A stretch of DNA of 64,000 nucleotides from Gimesia maris (GCF_008298035.1 NZ_CP042910.1:248001-312000); one strand, 5' to 3'; positions 38,290 to 48,211 are shown, counted from the first letter of the stretch. Made by a program: numbers and translations. The notes: a model not told the origin generated them from the letters alone.

Positions 38290-41200
38290 TTATTTGGCAT
38301 TACTTTCTGCTGTGTTTTGCACACGAAAGTAAGAGACGCCGGTCTGTCCCGCAGCCAGTTCCCGGACGTGAACTTTCCACATCCCGGGCCGGTCGTTGCC
38401 GGCAATGTCGAGCTTTAAAGGGAGTTGTCCCTGTTCGGCTCCGTAATATCCGCTGAATTCAGCCACCCTGCCGGCGGGATCGGTGATCTTTACTTGCAAT
38501 GGAATCACAGCAGGGATCGTTTTTGATTTGCTATCAAGTACCGACACCAGCAACTCGAGCGGCTTTCCGGCTGGCGTGCTTTCATTGCCTGTAATCTTCA
38601 CTGCAGCGATTGGAGTGGGTGTCACCAGAAACACTCGTCCTTCACAGGGGCCCAGTTGCACGGGCCAGCTTACCTTGTTTTCTGTCTGCTGGGTCGAAAT
38701 TTCACGGTTTGTCTGTAAATCATAAACGTGACCACCCTCGCGTAATAAAGTGAGACTGCCTTCCGCTGGCAGGCCATCTTCCATCACCAGGCCATGCTGT
38801 CCCACATACGTTCCAAATTCGCGTCGATCATTGATCACGAATACATAATCACTGTTTCCAGCCGAGCGGGTTCTGGTTACGATCTCGGGAGTCGTACACT
38901 GCGAATACCATTCATACCGTCCTGCTAACGCGGATTTTAACTGCGCTGCATGCTGCAGAATGGTCTTCTGATCTTCCTGTGTCCGTTTGGAACGTACGAA
39001 TTTCGGCAGCACGATGTCCGCTTTGATCGCCGGTGTCAGATTGGGGTCGCCAATGACGATGCCTCCCCGTTTCTGAAAGGCAAGGATCTTTTCTACGACG
39101 GAGCGGGTCAGCACATCACAGTCAGCCAGCACCAGCAGCTTGTACTGATCCAGTCCTTTTTTGAGCAGTGTCTGTTCGAAGATCACTTCGGGCTGCAACT
39201 GTGCATGCAGGAGCGTCAGGTATGCTTCGTCATGGTAATACCCGTAACTCCCGCGGCCTGCGAATATTTGCGATGTGAAGCTGTCGAGGTACGCGACATC
39301 AGCCTGACGGTCGGGGACTTTTAGCAGCGTCGGTCCCAGCGGTTCCAGGATTTCCCGATGCAGGCGTTTGAATTCCGTCTGCAGATCGGGCTGCGTGTAT
39401 TTGTAGGCATGTGTGCCATCGGTGGGCACCAGGGAGGACCAGCCGTGATACATCAAGCCTGTTACGGGTCGTGCAATTTTGTTCCAGAAAGCGCTGCGTA
39501 AATGTGTGGGTGCGATGGAGATGTAGGCGGCATCGGGATCATGATCGTCAAACGGAGAAGCGATAAATTCTTTACCGGTTTTCTTTGGCGCGCTGGAAGA
39601 GCGGTACCAGAACAGTTGTGTCATTTTCATGACATCCTGTGGTTTGTCTGAGGCGGCTGCCATCGCAAAAACTTCATCACAAAAATAGCCTACGCGTAAT
39701 GCCGAAGGTTCGGTATAGGTCCACTGACTGATCACATCTACCTCTCCACCTGAGCCACCGATGCTGGGGGCACGAATGGCGGGATCATAAAACGTCCAGA
39801 TGCGATCTCGCCCGTCGGCCTTCAGGCCCCGATGCAAAGCGGTGTGTAACGGGTTCCAGCCATCACCGACGGTCCAGAACCAGCGATAAAACTTCAGCAG
39901 CCGATCATCATCGGGCAGGACCCGGTTTTTGGGAAAATCGGGGATGGTATGCCAGCGTGGCCCGATTTTATCAGTCACCTCAGCCGGAATGTCTTCCCCA
40001 GAGAACTCACGATAACGTGCAAAATCACTCTTGGAAAAACTGACGTGTGTGCTATCGCGGACTTCGCTGTTAATGAGTGCTGCCGTTAAGGCGGGGTGGT
40101 CACCATACATCTCTCCCACACTGCGGCCATAGTTTTCTGAGAACTCCTGCAGACCGGGCAAGGAGGCATTGCAATCGTGCCGTTGGTAAGGCTGACCGTT
40201 TCGATCGACCCTGCTCAACTCTTTACGATCTTTTAAAAAGTGGCCTGCATAGAGTGAAGCAGCGATATCAAAATCATTCGCCAGGGCTGAATCGAGCATG
40301 CCCCTGACGGCATTGATCGTTTCCGGACCATCTGTCGGCACCGGTTTGCCGGCGTCCCAGACTTTTTGTGGTGATGTCGAAAAACCCAGGCAATGGTTGA
40401 ATCCCAGATCCTGCAGGCGGGGCAGTTCTTTTTCGAATTCACCAGGACTGCCAATGCCCCACATCAAGACAGGCATGCGTCCCGGTACTCTTCGCGGTAC
40501 CAGTTTGAGTAACAGGCTCTCTTCGCGCGACATCGGGTATTCGCCTCCGACACGGACCTGTCCCTGGAGAACATAATCATCGGGCCGCAGCGTGGTGTCA
40601 AAGGAAACCTGTTCTATATACTCTCCCTCAGCGGGTAGTTCCGGCAGGTCAATCTCGCGCTCAATCCAGCCCGGGCCGAGCAGCCGCAGTTTCGCGCCGC
40701 TCAATGGTTTTTGCTGCTGGTTGCGGACGGTGACTTGAATCTTTGGTGAGGGTTCAAAACGCCGCCAGACACTCCGGTCAACGGTCAGCGAAATGGTCAG
40801 GGGACTGAATTCGAGCGCCCCCGAGCTGATGCGCACTTCATCGATGAAGCCGGGAAAACCGCCGTAGTTGCTGCCGATCCGATCTCCAATACTTAAGGGA
40901 AGTTTACCGGCGGCAATTCCGTGACGGCCAGGTCGGGTGACATTTCCGACGGAGGACCCATTTTGATAAAAACGAACCGTTCCCGCTCCATCGTAGCTGA
41001 ACGCCACATGTTGCCAGACGTCCTGTTCAAAGGTGAGAAAATCGGTGACGAAAGTTTCTATCTCTTCCCCAAAGCCGAGCACGACATTCATCCGCCTTCG
41101 ACCGGCAGGGTTGGGTGGGCTCAATAACCATTGGTAGTCATGCTTTGAGGCGTATTTCTTATCGATTAAATAGGTCAGGCTGGCATCCCGCAGCTGTGCC

Positions 41201-41571
41201 TTCGGTTTAATCCACATTTCTACGGTGAAGGCTCCTGGGGGACTCAGTTCCGGATGGTCTGCCACCATGAGCGCATGATGTTTATCATCAATGGGCCAGC
41301 CTGGGAATGACTCCAGGCCTCCCCCAAATTTTCCAGCGGTCGCGGGCACCGCGCCATCCAGTGTTCCGGTAAGGCCAAGACGCCCGGAGTCAACCGTTTC
41401 GGCCCCCTGTTTGAACTGCCAGTGACCAATGACTGTCGGCCCGTTCGAATCGCTGCCAGAGTACTCGGCCTGCCAGTTTTGAGTGATGGTCTCTGCTGAC
41501 AGGGCAGCATTTCCTGCAACCTGGAGAGCAGAACAGATCAGTAGTAGAACAATAAAACAAGGACGATTCAT
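38290..41571 (-). CDS. Large secreted LamG and glycosidase-like protein
   Basis: 1093 residues with a signal peptide (FIVLLLICSALQVAGNAALS). Residues about 45-260 form a LamG/concanavalin-like domain (FTVEMWIKPKAQLRDASLTY, WQHVAFSYDGAGTVRFYQNG, GFPGFIDEVRISSGALEF). A beta-sandwich follows, then a TIM-barrel-like region (MPVLMWGIGSPGEFEKELPR, AASLYAGHFLKDR, ALINSEVRDS) resembling beta-galactosidase or GH42-type folds, then a glutamine-amidotransferase-like subdomain (LLVLADCDVLTRSVVEKILA, KRGGIVIGDPNL). Catalytic Glu residues cannot be fixed by eye. It probably attacks extracellular polysaccharide. Confidence 0.75.
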   Translation of the reverse strand: MNRPCFIVLLLICSALQVAGNAALSAETITQNWQAEYSGSDSNGPTVIGHWQFKQGAETVDSGRLGLTGTLDGAVPATAGKFGGGLESFPGWPIDDKHHALMVADHPELSPPGAFTVEMWIKPKAQLRDASLTYLIDKKYASKHDYQWLLSPPNPAGRRRMNVVLGFGEEIETFVTDFLTFEQDVWQHVAFSYDGAGTVRFYQNGSSVGNVTRPGRHGIAAGKLPLSIGDRIGSNYGGFPGFIDEVRISSGALEFSPLTISLTVDRSVWRRFEPSPKIQVTVRNQQQKPLSGAKLRLLGPGWIEREIDLPELPAEGEYIEQVSFDTTLRPDDYVLQGQVRVGGEYPMSREESLLLKLVPRRVPGRMPVLMWGIGSPGEFEKELPRLQDLGFNHCLGFSTSPQKVWDAGKPVPTDGPETINAVRGMLDSALANDFDIAASLYAGHFLKDRKELSRVDRNGQPYQRHDCNASLPGLQEFSENYGRSVGEMYGDHPALTAALINSEVRDSTHVSFSKSDFARYREFSGEDIPAEVTDKIGPRWHTIPDFPKNRVLPDDDRLLKFYRWFWTVGDGWNPLHTALHRGLKADGRDRIWTFYDPAIRAPSIGGSGGEVDVISQWTYTEPSALRVGYFCDEVFAMAAASDKPQDVMKMTQLFWYRSSSAPKKTGKEFIASPFDDHDPDAAYISIAPTHLRSAFWNKIARPVTGLMYHGWSSLVPTDGTHAYKYTQPDLQTEFKRLHREILEPLGPTLLKVPDRQADVAYLDSFTSQIFAGRGSYGYYHDEAYLTLLHAQLQPEVIFEQTLLKKGLDQYKLLVLADCDVLTRSVVEKILAFQKRGGIVIGDPNLTPAIKADIVLPKFVRSKRTQEDQKTILQHAAQLKSALAGRYEWYSQCTTPEIVTRTRSAGNSDYVFVINDRREFGTYVGQHGLVMEDGLPAEGSLTLLREGGHVYDLQTNREISTQQTENKVSWPVQLGPCEGRVFLVTPTPIAAVKITGNESTPAGKPLELLVSVLDSKSKTIPAVIPLQVKITDPAGRVAEFSGYYGAEQGQLPLKLDIAGNDRPGMWKVHVRELAAGQTGVSYFRVQNTAESNAK

Positions 41572-41843
41572 GGTGAAAATCCTGAGGTGTGTAAAATAGT
41601 CATATCGCGAAGGAGTGAAAGAAAATCCGATTCAGCGTAAGCAGCGATGCGAGATAATACGTGCTCCCTGACTGACTTAGAAGGGACTCCCCTCGCAAAG
41701 ATCAGAGTTTCAAGCGATATTGAGATTGTAATGATACCGACCGTGCTGCGTCTATTCTTATTTGAGAGCTGATAATTTCTGAAACAGGTGAAGCACAGGG
41801 GGGACATCGGAAACCGGGCACCGTGCGATTCGGGTACGAGCGG

Positions 41844-42001
41844 GTGACCAGCCCGGTATTTCTGCGACCACGAAAGGTACGAAACGACACGAAAAAGATT
41901 TGATTTGCGGAGCTGGTTCCGGGAAACTGGTGTCACTCGGAATGGCTGTGGCTTTACTACTGGCGGAGGTTCCGTTTGGTGGAGTAGATTAATGGTTCCG
42001 G
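41844..42001 (+). repeat. 158-bp direct repeat, left copy (contains CACGAAA copy A4)
   Basis: Begins GTGACCAGCCCGGTATTTCT, includes CCACGAAAGGTACGAAACGA and ends ATGGTTCCGG. The right copy at 42441-42598 can be aligned along its whole length. Confidence 0.75.
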
Positions 42002-42029
42002 ACATTATTGATTTATCTGGGATATCATG

Positions 42030-42392
42030 ATGCGCCTTGTAGACAATCCGCAAAACAAACTTGTAGTAAAACAGATTCAGGATGTTGATTCGTATCATGT
42101 CATCTTGCGACAAGGGGCTAAGTACGCAAGGTATCTGCTGGGAGAGCCAGACGATGACATGCGGGATTATTATACAGAAGGTATGTGGGTGCCGATGATG
42201 TCGAAAGTCCGTTATGCTTTAATGTGCCTGGGAATCAAAAATCCTGAAAACGAGGAACCCTATCACAGGTTTTGTGAGATCCACATGACCCGGAGAGAGA
42301 GTTGCAGTCTGACTGATTACAGGGGGAATGTCGTGTTAAGAGAGTGCATTCACCAACTCGAACTGGAAATCAAAACGCAGCAAGACAAATAA
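42030..42392 (+). CDS. Small hypothetical protein between direct repeats
   Basis: 120 residues from the second of two adjacent ATGs. Not recognised. It has an N-terminal beta part (KLVVKQIQDVDSYHVILRQG) and a Cys-containing helical part (RYALMCLGIKNPENEEPYHR). No membrane segment. It is the only gene between two 158-bp direct repeats. Confidence 0.55.
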   Translation: MRLVDNPQNKLVVKQIQDVDSYHVILRQGAKYARYLLGEPDDDMRDYYTEGMWVPMMSKVRYALMCLGIKNPENEEPYHRFCEIHMTRRESCSLTDYRGNVVLRECIHQLELEIKTQQDK

Positions 42393-42440
42393 ATTGGGAA
42401 TGCTGTTGAGTACAACGAAGGTGCCATTCAGGGCGACTGC

Positions 42441-42598
42441 GTGCCCAACCCGGTATTTTTGCTACCATGAAAGGCACGAAACGCCACGAAAAAAATTTGA
42501 TTCGGGCGGCTGGTTGTGGGAAGCTGGTGTCTGTTGGAATGGCTGCGATTTAACTACCGGCGGCAGTTTCAGTTTGGGGAGAGGATCAACGGTTCCGG
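42441..42598 (+). repeat. 158-bp direct repeat, right copy (contains CACGAAA copy A5)
   Basis: Contains CCCGGTATTTTTGCTACCAT, GGCACGAAACGCCACGAAAA and ends CAACGGTTCCGG, parallel to the left copy. Confidence 0.75.
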
Positions 42599-42780
42599 TC
42601 AGCTTTTTAATGCACAGCTAAGAAGAGCAGCCTGCGAATGATCCTGATTTTGTGAGATTTCGCTTTGTCACTCATTTAGCGATATCAGAGAGAAGGTTGT
42701 GTAGTCCTCCACTGCAGCATAACCGTTTGGCCTGAGAGTCACTACAAAAATCAGACAACCCTATTGATTTTCAATCAAAG

Positions 42781-42822
42781 AAAACAGCCCCGATGCATGC
42801 AGATTCATCGAGGCTGTTTTTG
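42781..42822. terminator. Bidirectional-type terminator
   Basis: AAAACAGCC and CGATG pair with CATCG and GGCTGTTTTT. It lies 38 bp beyond the MltR-like stop and is A-rich on one side, T-rich on the other. Confidence 0.75.
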
Positions 42823-42859
42823 GTTCCTGGAACCTCTCTTTCAGCCGTTTGCATCCGAG

Positions 42860-43522
42860 TTAATTGTCACCCTCGCGAAAGGTCGGCCCTGAAAATTTGG
42901 GAACTGACCGGATCGGTGTTTGTGCGTTCGCACTGTGTTTCCACCAGTTGGTCTCGTCAATAATTGTGCGTAGGAGTATCCATATCGCTAATGCGAATGA
43001 AATACGAAACACTCCGACTGTCGCTACCGTGGAGTCAAAATCGACGTCATTGGGGAGAAGCCCTACATAGCGGATGTCCCAGATACCGGGCCCGATTACA
43101 TTAGAGCGTATGTCCATAACTGCCTCGGCTGAAAGTTTTGGGCGGGTGCCGTTGGCCTTTCGATGGGCGTAGCTGTTTCGGAGATTGCGGAGAGCCTCTA
43201 AGGCCGTCAAATAGTCAACGTCAATGATGCCCAATACATAAGCCAAGGTGATGCGCGATGAGAATGAACCAAGCGGTGCGTCAATGCCAGACTTGGTTAG
43301 GCGATTTAGCTGTGAGGCGAATTTATCGTCAGAAGTGTTGCAGGATTTGACTGTGAATACTTGTCGCAGCAAGTGCTCTAAAGCTTCCTCGACAAATGCG
43401 CTTGCAACCAAGACAGCACCACGGTCCGACTCGTTAAGCACAATCTCGTATCTGAATTCCTCATTCAAGTCTTCCAGCCATTTTTGTCGCCGGTCGTCTG
43501 GCGTTTGCTTGTTCTTTGACAT
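42860..43522 (-). CDS. MltR-like (mannitol repressor family) protein
   Basis: 220 residues from the ATG at 43522; the longer frame adds 19 residues. The core DRGAVLVASAFVEEALEHLL, SSRITLAYVLGIIDVDYLTA and RNLRNSYAHR matches the MltR family, a helical fold. In Enterobacteria MltR represses mannitol genes, but most distant members have no known role. No sugar transport genes are near. A hydrophobic stretch near 175-192 is unusual. It shares an upstream element with the interrupted gene next to it. Confidence 0.75.
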   Translation of the reverse strand: MSKNKQTPDDRRQKWLEDLNEEFRYEIVLNESDRGAVLVASAFVEEALEHLLRQVFTVKSCNTSDDKFASQLNRLTKSGIDAPLGSFSSRITLAYVLGIIDVDYLTALEALRNLRNSYAHRKANGTRPKLSAEAVMDIRSNVIGPGIWDIRYVGLLPNDVDFDSTVATVGVFRISFALAIWILLRTIIDETNWWKHSANAQTPIRSVPKFSGPTFREGDN

Positions 43523-43601
43523 GGAGAATTTCCAGACTGGGTACGATTGTAGCCTAACTATTGATAGGCAGTATTTCATTCTCTCAAAAGCTATCGAGAG
43601 T

Positions 43602-43620
43602 TTTGTCTATTATCAATTGA
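43602..43620 (-). promoter_or_regulatory. Shared upstream element, copy 1
   Basis: On the minus strand TCAATTGATAATAGACAAA, 80 bp before the MltR-like start. It repeats with one change at 44678. TTGATA may serve as a -35 box. Confidence 0.4.
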
Positions 43621-43842
43621 TGAGATGAGGACTGAGAGAGTCCTGATTATTTCTCAGGAATTAACCGTGTGCGGGTTAGTTTAGTTTGTAGATTTCATTC
43701 GTTAAGCGGTTTTGAAATTCCTGAAACGGTAGTTTAAAAACACATCTGAGAAAATGTTTGAGTACATTGACCAGGTGAGAAAGGTGGTCAGGATTGATTA
43801 AGAGTCCTGACCATTTTCTTTTACGCTACCCACTGGCGCCCG

Positions 43843-44619
43843 TCAGGCTGTCTGGTGCTTTGCCTTGGTTGACATTTCATCCCAATAATTGATTAATCGA
43901 CAAGCCTTACTCATGTATGTTACGAAACACCTAAGAACCATGATGCTGTCTTCTTTACTCAAAGTGCTGCCAGTTGGATGACCAGCATCGTTTCGATTTA
44001 CTCTTATGACATCGAACATCGAATCTAGCCAGATCGACATGTTATCTGCAAGGTTTCCCGGGATTCTTTTCTTGGCCTTTTCTAGTTCAGGGCGCATTTA
44101 GCTGAACAGTTCTCGAATTCCGATCCGTGGGTTGCCAACTGCAATTGAGATTGACTCATGACCTTCAATTAGATCGCTCTTTGCCATAGCATGTGCCATT
44201 CGAATAATTACAGACTCTGAAGATACTCCAATCAGTACGTGGCAGGCCACATACAATTCATTGACGAACGCTTTAATTGCCTCTTGGGCGTATTGTTTCT
44301 CAATGTCACTTATTCCGACTGCTTTCTTAAGTAAGCTGGCATACCAAATGTTGTCATTGTATGGGTTTTCTTCTTCCTCCTCAATATACCGTTTGCCCTT
44401 TTCAGTGAGCCGGAGATCCCAGTTCGATGGGGCCGGCTGACTGATATCGAAGTATGCCAACCCTCGAGAGATCCAATCCCATGCCATAGGAATTAGACTG
44501 TACTGAGTTACCCGGTAGTCAGATTGTTTCCCGTTGAATTCACGGGCAATAAAGTACAGACGTCGGTCACTCATTTTTTCGATAAATCGTAACAATTCAA
44601 TCTCAAGTTCAGGTTTCAT
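43843..44619 (-). pseudogene. Hypothetical gene interrupted by an in-frame stop
   Basis: Two frames in the same phase are separated only by TAA at 44098-44100: a 173-residue part ending IGIRELFS and an 84-residue part starting MRPELEKAKKR. Read together they give about 258 residues of one domain, with VACHVLIGVSSESVIIRMAH before the stop and DVIRVNRNDAGHPTGSTLSK after it, an order seen in related hypothetical proteins. The break is best explained by a nonsense mutation. Alternatives are two genes abutting by one codon, or read-through. Confidence 0.6.
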
Positions 44620-44677
44620 ATCGCATGTCCAACTTTTTGATAGACAGAATTTGACTCTCTATACAATTATCAGGATT

Positions 44678-44696
44678 TTTATCTATTATCAATTGA
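44678..44696 (-). promoter_or_regulatory. Shared upstream element, copy 2
   Basis: On the minus strand TCAATTGATAATAGATAAA, 59 bp before the start of the interrupted gene, 18 of 19 bases identical to copy 1. Confidence 0.4.
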
Positions 44697-44948
44697 CACC
44701 AAAAATGGATAAGAGTTCACAGCGGAGAGAAAAGGTGTCCGGAACCAAAAAGTTTATAGTTCAAAATACAAGTCAAGGTAATCAGGAAATGTTTCTGTCT
44801 CGGTCAGTCTATTTCGGGAACTGGCTTGCGAGTAACAATATCCGTACGAGGTCAATCGCGAGGGTAGAGATGTAGGTTCACTCATATGTGTAGATCAGGT
44901 TGATCGCAGTGTCACTGGTAATTCTGTCGTTGCCTGTTCTGACAGTTT

Positions 44949-44973
44949 ACTGCTCGCTGCGCTCGACATGAAT
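44949..44973. repeat. Intergenic repeat family D, partial copy 2
   Basis: ACTGCTCGCTGCGCTCGACA, lacking most of the palindromic half. Confidence 0.45.
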
Positions 44974-44998
44974 TGTTTTTGGGTTTACTCTTTGTCGA

Positions 44999-45038
44999 TT
45001 TTCGTGTGGTTTCGTGTCTTTTAGTGGTAGAAAAATCG
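44999..45038 (-). repeat. CACGAAA repeat, inverted copy A6
   Basis: Minus-strand reading gives CTACCACTAAAAGACACGAA and CCACACGAAAA. The only copy in the opposite orientation. Confidence 0.65.
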
Positions 45039-45168
45039 ATTTCGAGAGGTTCATCGGTTCTCGTTGTGGTGTGATACTGGTGCGAACCGTGTCAGACGGA
45101 CACGTGGGTTCCGTTCCTATGGCTGGGCAGGTTGGTGATCTGGAAACTGCTTGTGCGGTTTCCCTGAC

Positions 45169-45220
45169 GGTTTCCTGTTGTCTGCGACAACCCCGGACTG
45201 CATCCGGGGGCACCCTTTCT
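45169..45220. repeat. Intergenic repeat family D, copy 3
   Basis: TTTCCTGTTGTCTGCGACAA then CCCCGGACTGCATCCGGGGG, palindromic. Confidence 0.45.
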
Positions 45221-45267
45221 TTCACATGAGCCGTACAGCGTGAGACGCTGTTTCTGCAGATCGGGAG

Positions 45268-45300
45268 ACAACCGGAGCTAACGCTCTGCGGCTAATGGGG
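45268..45300. repeat. Intergenic repeat family C, copy 2
   Basis: ACAACCGGAGCTAACGCTCT then GCGGCTAATGGGG, matching 28838. Confidence 0.6.
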
Positions 45301-45490
45301 AATGTTCTACGGTGAATAGCGATGACACCTTTTGAACTTCCAGTGGTTCGAGATTTTCATCTGCGGGGGGTGGGAGCCGATCTTTATAATTTGTGGTGAA
45401 TCACGTCAGGGAACCGTGAGCCACGATCACAGTCGGACAAGCCGAATGGATATAGGAATCCCGGTTCCGGATGGTGCGTGGTAGCTGCGA

Positions 45491-45536
45491 CCTCCTGCTC
45501 GCTGCGCTCGGCCCGAATTATATTCGGTCTTACCCC
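45491..45536. repeat. Intergenic repeat family D, copy 4
   Basis: CCTCCTGCTCGCTGCGCTCG then CCCGAATTATATTCGG. Confidence 0.5.
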
Positions 45537-46305
45537 TGCGCTTTATGTGCGGGAGCTGGTTGACTGAGCCCTGTCGGGCAAGCCGACGGATGGCACCCGT
45601 GCTATAAGGGATGTTGAGTTATGTTCGTTGTTGTAGTGTTCAATCTGTTATTCAATCCGGGGTGTCTGGTGACTGTGATACCGTTGCATGGTGAACTATT
45701 TTCTATAGAGGCGCGGGGGCGTCAAGGGGGGATGAACCGAATCGGGTGGCGATCTGCGTTGATACAGGGACGATGCTGGTGTGAGCAGTGGCGGTTCCGG
45801 GGTGAAAGACTGCGAAGTGCGTCGACCCGCAGGCATACATTCGGAACAGGTGCTGTTCTGCGAACTGCTTATCTGGAAAAAAGGGGCTGTTTTATAGTGA
45901 TGACTGCGAACAAGTGGCCCGTGTTTCAGTGCACTGTAAACTGGGCACGCGCGCGACCCAAAACAACGCTTATCGCCGGCGGCGTGGCGGGGTCAAGTTC
46001 AAAATGCTCAGTATGACTTTGCGAATCCCCCGGTTGTGTGCGGAATTTACACTTTCCCTTTTGGGGGACTTACCGTTAAGATGTGTGGTATATACTTGTA
46101 TTGTTTGAGCCGAAACAAATGGCACAGTTCGTACAAACCGCCGATGAAAAGGGGGTTCACAGGGAGAAATCCCGAGAATTCCGTTTCTTCCGGGAACATT
46201 ATCGATTAAATTCATCTCCTTGTATTAGCTCATTTTATAGTGATCTTTGGCCGGAATCCCAGTCAATCAGATTTGAGTATCAGCCCAATTTTGAGGAACA
46301 ACAGC

Positions 46306-48126
46306 GTGAAATCTATCTGGGCGTATCTGTTCGTCTTTCTTTGCGTGGTGCTGTGTTCGACGGAACTGCCTGCGCAGACTGATCAGAATGACGGCGGTGG
46401 TCAGCAGGAGCAGACCTCGCGGACAGTCACCGTTGCTGCCAGGCAGGGGCAGTATCCGCCTCTGCCAGTTCCCTTTTTTCGGGGGAATGACCCGCGGTAT
46501 GAGAACATGCAGGGCTTTTATTTCAGCCTGTGGAAGTTCGTGCCTGTCGTGCTGCTGTTTCTGTTGTGGGCAAAAACTTCGTACTGGGTGGATGATGACA
46601 GCCGCAGTCTGAAGTGCGATACGGAATTCTGGAGTTCTCTGATCCTGGTCGCAGGGGGGCTGGGTTTTCTGTTTGTATTCTGCATGCCCAGTTTTGCGCT
46701 GGGCTTTGTGGTACTGGCGCTGGCTTATGGCGGACCCCTGGGTTTTTATATTCGTGAGCGAAATGCAAAGGTTCCCGCTTCGAGCCGGGTGATGACCCCG
46801 CAGCACATCCGGAATATGACCCTGCGCTATCTGTCACAGATGGGGATTCGTGTTGGCGGTTCTAAGACGCAACAGGCGGCGATGGGACCTGAGATCCGGT
46901 TTGTCGGCCGGTCTGCTACCGGTCGCGGGGATGACCCGGCCAGTTCGCGACGTGTGGAAAATTCACGTGGTTTTCTGGCAGCGAAAGAACTGGTTTACGA
47001 TGCCATTATGCGTCGGGCGACGGACGTGCATCTGGAGCCGAAAGAAGATGAATTTGGCGTTCGCCTGCGTATCGACGGGGTGATGTATCCCACCGAGGGT
47101 TTTGACCGGGGTATTGGCGATGCGGTGCTGAACATTTTCAAGGTGCTGGGGGCGATGGATATTACCGAGAAGCGGCGTCCCCAGGACGGCAGTTTTCGGG
47201 CGATCATGCCTGACCGCGAGATTGACTTTCGTCTGGCGAGCCAGGGAACGCGCCACGGCGAAAAAATGAGTTTGCGTATTCTGGACCAGACGAACTCGAT
47301 CGCGTCGCTGGCCGAGTTGGGAATTCGCAAGCAACTGGTTGACAAAATGAGTTCGATCGTCAAGCAGCCTCATGGTCTGTTTTTATGCTGTGGTCCAACC
47401 GGTGCCGGTAAGTCAACGACACTGTTTGCCGCTTTGCACGAGATCGACCCTTACCAGCGGAACATTATTACGATTGAAGATCCGGTGGAATACCGGATTG
47501 ATAACGTGTCGCAGATTGAGATCAACCAGAAGGCGGGTCAGACGTTTGCGGAGTCTTTAAGAAGTATTCTGCGTCAGGACCCGGATGTGGTGATGATCGG
47601 GGAAATTCGTGATGCGGAAACGGCGCGAATTGCCTGTCAGGCCGCGAATACCGGGCATATGGTGTTTTCGACGGTTCACGCGAACGATACGTTTACGGCC
47701 TTGTATCGATTGATTGACCTGGAAGTGGAGCCGTTCATGCTGGCCAGTTCGCTGTCGGCATTACTGGCGCAGCGGTTGGCGCGGCGGTTGTGTCCGGACT
47801 GTAAGGAAGAGTACCAGCCGAATCCGGAGTTTCTGAAGAAGGCCAATCTGCCTCCCGATAAAGTGAAGTGCTTTTACCGGCAGCCGAAAAATCCCGAAGG
47901 GGTCTGCTCGACTTGTGGTGGCCTGGGCTACAAAGGCCGGATCAGTGTGGTCGAGCTGCTTGATTTTGACGAGCGGATGAGGGATATGATTCGAGATATG
48001 GCGAACATTTCCCAGTTGAAAGCACAGGCCCGGAAGAACGGCATGTTGTATATGAAAGAAGAAGGTTTGAGGCTGGTCGTTAAGGGGGTGACCTCCATTG
48101 ACGAATTACTGCGAGTTGTGAAGTGA
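46306..48126 (+). CDS. PulE/GspE/PilB-type secretion ATPase with membrane N-terminus
   Basis: 606 residues from a GTG with GAGGA eight bases upstream; a GTG 22 codons earlier hides the signal peptide (KSIWAYLFVFLCVVLCSTEL). Two hydrophobic regions follow (about 88-105 and 125-165) where other family members have a soluble MshEN/GspE_N domain. The ATPase part is complete: Walker A GPTGAGKST, Asp box ITIEDPVEY, Walker B VVMIGEIRDAETA, His box TGHMVFSTVHANDT, and the zinc site CPDC...CSTC. It powers pilus or type II-like export and could serve the DUF1559 prepilins. Confidence 0.9.
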   Translation: MKSIWAYLFVFLCVVLCSTELPAQTDQNDGGGQQEQTSRTVTVAARQGQYPPLPVPFFRGNDPRYENMQGFYFSLWKFVPVVLLFLLWAKTSYWVDDDSRSLKCDTEFWSSLILVAGGLGFLFVFCMPSFALGFVVLALAYGGPLGFYIRERNAKVPASSRVMTPQHIRNMTLRYLSQMGIRVGGSKTQQAAMGPEIRFVGRSATGRGDDPASSRRVENSRGFLAAKELVYDAIMRRATDVHLEPKEDEFGVRLRIDGVMYPTEGFDRGIGDAVLNIFKVLGAMDITEKRRPQDGSFRAIMPDREIDFRLASQGTRHGEKMSLRILDQTNSIASLAELGIRKQLVDKMSSIVKQPHGLFLCCGPTGAGKSTTLFAALHEIDPYQRNIITIEDPVEYRIDNVSQIEINQKAGQTFAESLRSILRQDPDVVMIGEIRDAETARIACQAANTGHMVFSTVHANDTFTALYRLIDLEVEPFMLASSLSALLAQRLARRLCPDCKEEYQPNPEFLKKANLPPDKVKCFYRQPKNPEGVCSTCGGLGYKGRISVVELLDFDERMRDMIRDMANISQLKAQARKNGMLYMKEEGLRLVVKGVTSIDELLRVVK

Positions 48127-48211
48127 GAAACGTCGATTGCGTTTTTCATAATGCAGTCGCATTCATCCCTGTTTTCATTGAAATCATCGTTATTCATTCT
48201 GGACTTCAATC

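Larger units (their letters stand above)
44620..46305. other. Gene-poor, repeat-rich region
   Basis: About 1.7 kb without a supportable gene. It contains repeats of families A (inverted), C and D and phrases such as GGCAAGCCGACGGATGGCAC seen only in non-coding DNA here. Open frames such as 45621-46016 have no plausible ribosome site or domain. Confidence 0.6.

Noticed and set aside
44534-44875. 113-residue frame on the plus strand
   Set aside because: It overlaps the interrupted gene antisense and has no coding signs.
45621-46016. 131-residue frame on the plus strand
   Set aside because: No ribosome site, no domain, and it lies in repeat-rich DNA.
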